Part shown: positions 33,429 through 35,824 of the stretch, piece after piece | Layout of the letters: every line of letters begins with the position of its first letter | Position numbering within the stretch: the stretch's first letter is position 1 | Origin: a bacterium | GTDB taxonomy: Bacteria; Bacteroidota; Ignavibacteria; Kapaibacteriales; UBA2268 | NCBI GenBank assembly: GCA_030431515.1 | Contig: JAUIIX010000031.1 | Span: 1 to 35,824, forward strand | Length of the DNA: 35,824 nucleotides | Direction of reading: 5' to 3' | Notes under the pieces: model-generated | What the model saw: the letters and a program-made list of their open reading frames with translations, nothing else | What the model was told of the DNA's origin: nothing | Databases searched by the model: none | Program-made: the position numbers and the translations under genes

Positions 33429-35824
33429 TTAGAATTCTAATTCGCTTTGCTCGTCATTAGTATCTCCCTCTTGTCTTTCGATATGTTCGTTGTCTTCATC
33501 TTCATCTTGAATAGTTGTAATATCTGCAATAGTATCATTGTTATCAAGTCTAATTAATTTGACACCTTGTGTATTTCTTCCGATTGTTCTGATATTTTCG
33601 ATAGATTGACGAATCAAAATACCATTTTTAGTGATTACAACTAAATCTTCTGTATCAAAGGCAATAACCATACGAGTTATAGGTCCAGTTTTTGGAGTTA
33701 TTCTCATTCCAATTACACCTTTACCACCTCTATTAGTTAAACGGAAGTCTTCGTATTTAGTACGTTTACCGAAACCATTTTCAGAAACTACAAGAACTTG
33801 AGCATCTGGGCGTTTGATAACTAACATAGAAACAACATAGTCATTGTTAGCAAGTCTAATACCTCTAACTCCAGCTGCAGTTCTACCCATTTCTCTTACT
33901 CCAGATTCTAAGAATCTACAAGCCATACCATTTCGAGTACCAAGAATTATCTCTGCTTTACCATCTGTAATGTCAGCAGCCATCATACTATCATCGTCAT
34001 TAAGGCCAATTGCAATTATACCATTTTGTCTGACATTTGCAAAAGCTGATAAATTAGATTTTTTAATAGTACCATTACGAGTACACATAACCACGTGCTT
34101 ATCATCACTAAATTCAGTAATGGCTAAAGTTGCAGTTACTTTTTCATCAAGATCTTTTGCAATTACATTTGATAATGATCTACCTTTAGATTGACGACTT
34201 CCTTCTGGAATATCAAAAACTCTAATTTTATAAGCTTTACCTTTATCTGTAAAGAATAATAGATGGTGATGAGTACTTGCTTGGAATACCATTTCAATAA
34301 AGTCTTCATCATGAGTTTGAGAACCTGAAGCTCCCCTACCACCTTTATTTTGTCTTCTATAATTAGTAACTTTAGTTCTTTTAATAAAACCAGAATGAGA
34401 AATAGTAACAATCATTTCTTCATTAGCAATCATATCTTCAATTGAAAAATCTTTTGGATCCATAACTATTTGAGTACGTCTTTCATCACCGTACTTAGCA
34501 TTAAGTTCTATTAATTCTTCAGATACGATTCCCATTTGAAGTTCTTTACTTGCTAATATTGCTTTTAATTTTTCAATTAACTGAATTAGATCTCTATATT
34601 CTGCTTGGATTTTATCTCTTTCAAGACCAGTTAATCTTTGCAGTCTCATATCAAGAATTGCTTTCGCTTGAATTTCAGATAGACCAAATCTTTCTTGCAA
34701 TTTACCTGAAGCTTCTGCCCCATCACTTGATCCTCTAATTATTTTGATAACTTCATCAATATTATCTAAAGCAATTATAAAACCTTCTAAAATATGAGCT
34801 CTTTTCTCTGCTGCATCTAATTCAAACTGAGTTCTTCTAACAATTACTTCATTTCTATATTTTAAGAAGTACTCCATCATTTCTTTGATGTTCAATACTC
34901 TTGGTCTTCCTTCTACTAAAGATAGCATTATCGCACCAAAAGTAACTTGCATTTGAGTATGTTTGTATAAGTTATTAAGAACTACACTTGAATTTGCATC
35001 ACGTTTTAATTCTACAATCATTCTCATACCATCTCTACCAGACTCATCTCCTACATAAGAAATTCCTTCGAGAACTTTATTTTTAACTAAATCTGCAATT
35101 TTCTCTATTAGATTTGCTTTATTTACCTGATATGGTAATTCATCAATAACAATAGTTTGTTTTGTTCCTTGCTGATTTTCTTCAATAGTTGCTTTTGCAC
35201 GAACAATAATTTTACCACGACCAGTAGTATAAGCATCCTTAACTCCACTATATCCATAGATAATACCTCCTGTAGGAAAATCTGGAGCAGGAACGTGTTC
35301 CATAATTTCTTCAACAGTTATATCAGGATTTTTTATTAGTGCTAATAATCCATTTGTGATTTCTCTTAAATTATTAGGTGGTAAATTGGTAGCCATACCA
35401 ACAGCAATACCACTTGCTCCATTTACTAGTAATGAAGGTAAAACTGAAGGTAAAACAGTAGGTTCTTCTAATGAATCATCAAAGTTTGGTCTAAAATCAA
35501 CTGTATTTTTATCTATATCTTTAAGTAGTTCGGTTGCTACATTAGCTAATCTTGTTTCTGTGTAACGCATTGCCGCTGCAGGGTCACCATCAACAGAACC
35601 GAAATTTCCTTGACCGTCAACTAATGGATAACGCATGTTCCATTGTTGAGCAAGACGTACCATTGCTTCATAAACAGAACTATCACCGTGTGGGTGATAC
35701 TTCCCAAGTACTTCCCCGACTAAACGAGCAGATTTTTTATAAGGTCTATTTGGTTGGAGACCTAACTCTTGCATCGCAAATAAAATTCTTCTGTGTACTG
35801 GTTTTAATCCGTCTCTTACGTCTG
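33429..35824 (-). CDS. gyrA: DNA gyrase subunit A (5' partial)
   Basis: GyrA is the DNA-cleaving subunit of gyrase. The frame is open through the right edge; residues [20 protein letters not shown] precede the internal Met at 35774, so about 35 N-terminal residues are missing. The quinolone-resistance region reads [17 protein letters not shown], with Ser at the position of E. coli S83 and Glu at D87. The catalytic Tyr is in [11 protein letters not shown]. The coiled-coil tower and a six-bladed C-terminal pinwheel follow, with a GyrA-box variant QNKGGRG that favours GyrA over ParC. The tail is strongly acidic ([20 protein letters not shown]). A terminator follows within the next gene. Confidence 0.95.
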   Translation of the reverse strand, partial: DVRDGLKPVHRRILFAMQELGLQPNRPYKKSARLVGEVLGKYHPHGDSSVYEAMVRLAQQWNMRYPLVDGQGNFGSVDGDPAAAMRYTETRLANVATELLKDIDKNTVDFRPNFDDSLEEPTVLPSVLPSLLVNGASGIAVGMATNLPPNNLREITNGLLALIKNPDITVEEIMEHVPAPDFPTGGIIYGYSGVKDAYTTGRGKIIVRAKATIEENQQGTKQTIVIDELPYQVNKANLIEKIADLVKNKVLEGISYVGDESGRDGMRMIVELKRDANSSVVLNNLYKHTQMQVTFGAIMLSLVEGRPRVLNIKEMMEYFLKYRNEVIVRRTQFELDAAEKRAHILEGFIIALDNIDEVIKIIRGSSDGAEASGKLQERFGLSEIQAKAILDMRLQRLTGLERDKIQAEYRDLIQLIEKLKAILASKELQMGIVSEELIELNAKYGDERRTQIVMDPKDFSIEDMIANEEMIVTISHSGFIKRTKVTNYRRQNKGGRGASGSQTHDEDFIEMVFQASTHHHLLFFTDKGKAYKIRVFDIPEGSRQSKGRSLSNVIAKDLDEKVTATLAITEFSDDKHVVMCTRNGTIKKSNLSAFANVRQNGIIAIGLNDDDSMMAADITDGKAEIILGTRNGMACRFLESGVREMGRTAAGVRGIRLANNDYVVSMLVIKRPDAQVLVVSENGFGKRTKYEDFRLTNRGGKGVIGMRITPKTGPITRMVIAFDTEDLVVITKNGILIRQSIENIRTIGRNTQGVKLIRLDNNDTIADITTIQDEDEDNEHIERQEGDTNDEQSELEF

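Noticed and set aside
33844-35565. Open frames on the plus strand opposite gyrA (for example 33844-34194 and 35356-35565)
   Set aside because: They lie entirely within the conserved gyrA coding sequence, have no recognisable domain or start signal, and are explained by the base composition of the true strand.
35660-35710. Glu at the GyrA position equivalent to E. coli D87 as a quinolone-resistance mutation
   Set aside because: Glu is a natural residue at this position in other bacteria and the key Ser is present, so resistance cannot be inferred.
1-35824. CRISPR arrays, tRNA or rRNA genes, insertion sequences, integrases, attachment sites
   Set aside because: No regularly spaced repeats, cloverleaf sequences, transposase or recombinase motifs, or flanking direct repeats were seen.

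Overview
The window is strongly AT-rich bacterial chromosome that is almost fully coding. No rRNA, tRNA, insertion sequence, prophage or CRISPR array was recognised, and no gene-free stretch exceeds 300 bases. The organism most likely belongs to the Bacteroidota / Ignavibacteria / Kapabacteria side of the FCB group. The evidence is an LpxC-FabZ fusion, a C-terminal type IX secretion sorting domain, a DnaG lacking its zinc ligands, an IleRS with the inverted GIHH motif, and promoter elements fitting the Bacteroidota TTG-N20-TAnnTTTG pattern. The species cannot be named from the sequence.

Layout. (1) 1-4029, plus: the 3' part of a large secreted IgGFc-binding-like protein with a T9SS tail; it converges on carB across two back-to-back terminators. 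(2) 14087-4209, minus: a housekeeping run of YgjP-like metallopeptidase, cyclic-nucleotide-binding-domain/aspartate ammonia-lyase fusion, dnaG, YbbR-like protein, pepT, then carB with its own promoter element. (3) 16657-14155, minus: a compact ECF sigma / anti-sigma / lipoprotein operon whose anti-sigma protein appears to combine a cytoplasmic domain, one inner-membrane helix, a long Asn/Ser-rich linker and an outer-membrane beta-barrel. (4) 16778-18493, plus: two glycosyltransferases. (5) 18560-19762, plus: an iodotyrosine-deiodinase-like flavoprotein followed by a MarR regulator. (6) 19936-24398, plus: ileS, a TraR/DksA-like protein and a family 4 uracil-DNA glycosylase. (7) 24533-30669, plus: lpxC-fabZ, lpxA, an outer-membrane barrel gene, ssb, cmk, plsC and radA, with overlapping or tightly packed junctions that suggest one transcription unit for envelope lipids and DNA maintenance. 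(8) 35824-30670, minus: gyrA (5' end outside the window), a TonB-receptor-like outer-membrane protein and a DUF2490-like barrel.

The most interesting items are the probable dual-membrane-spanning anti-sigma system, the sensor-domain/AspA fusion, a bacterial iodotyrosine deiodinase homologue with its substrate triad intact, the GIHH-type IleRS linked to mupirocin resistance, and a gyrA terminator embedded in the signal-peptide codons of the next gene.
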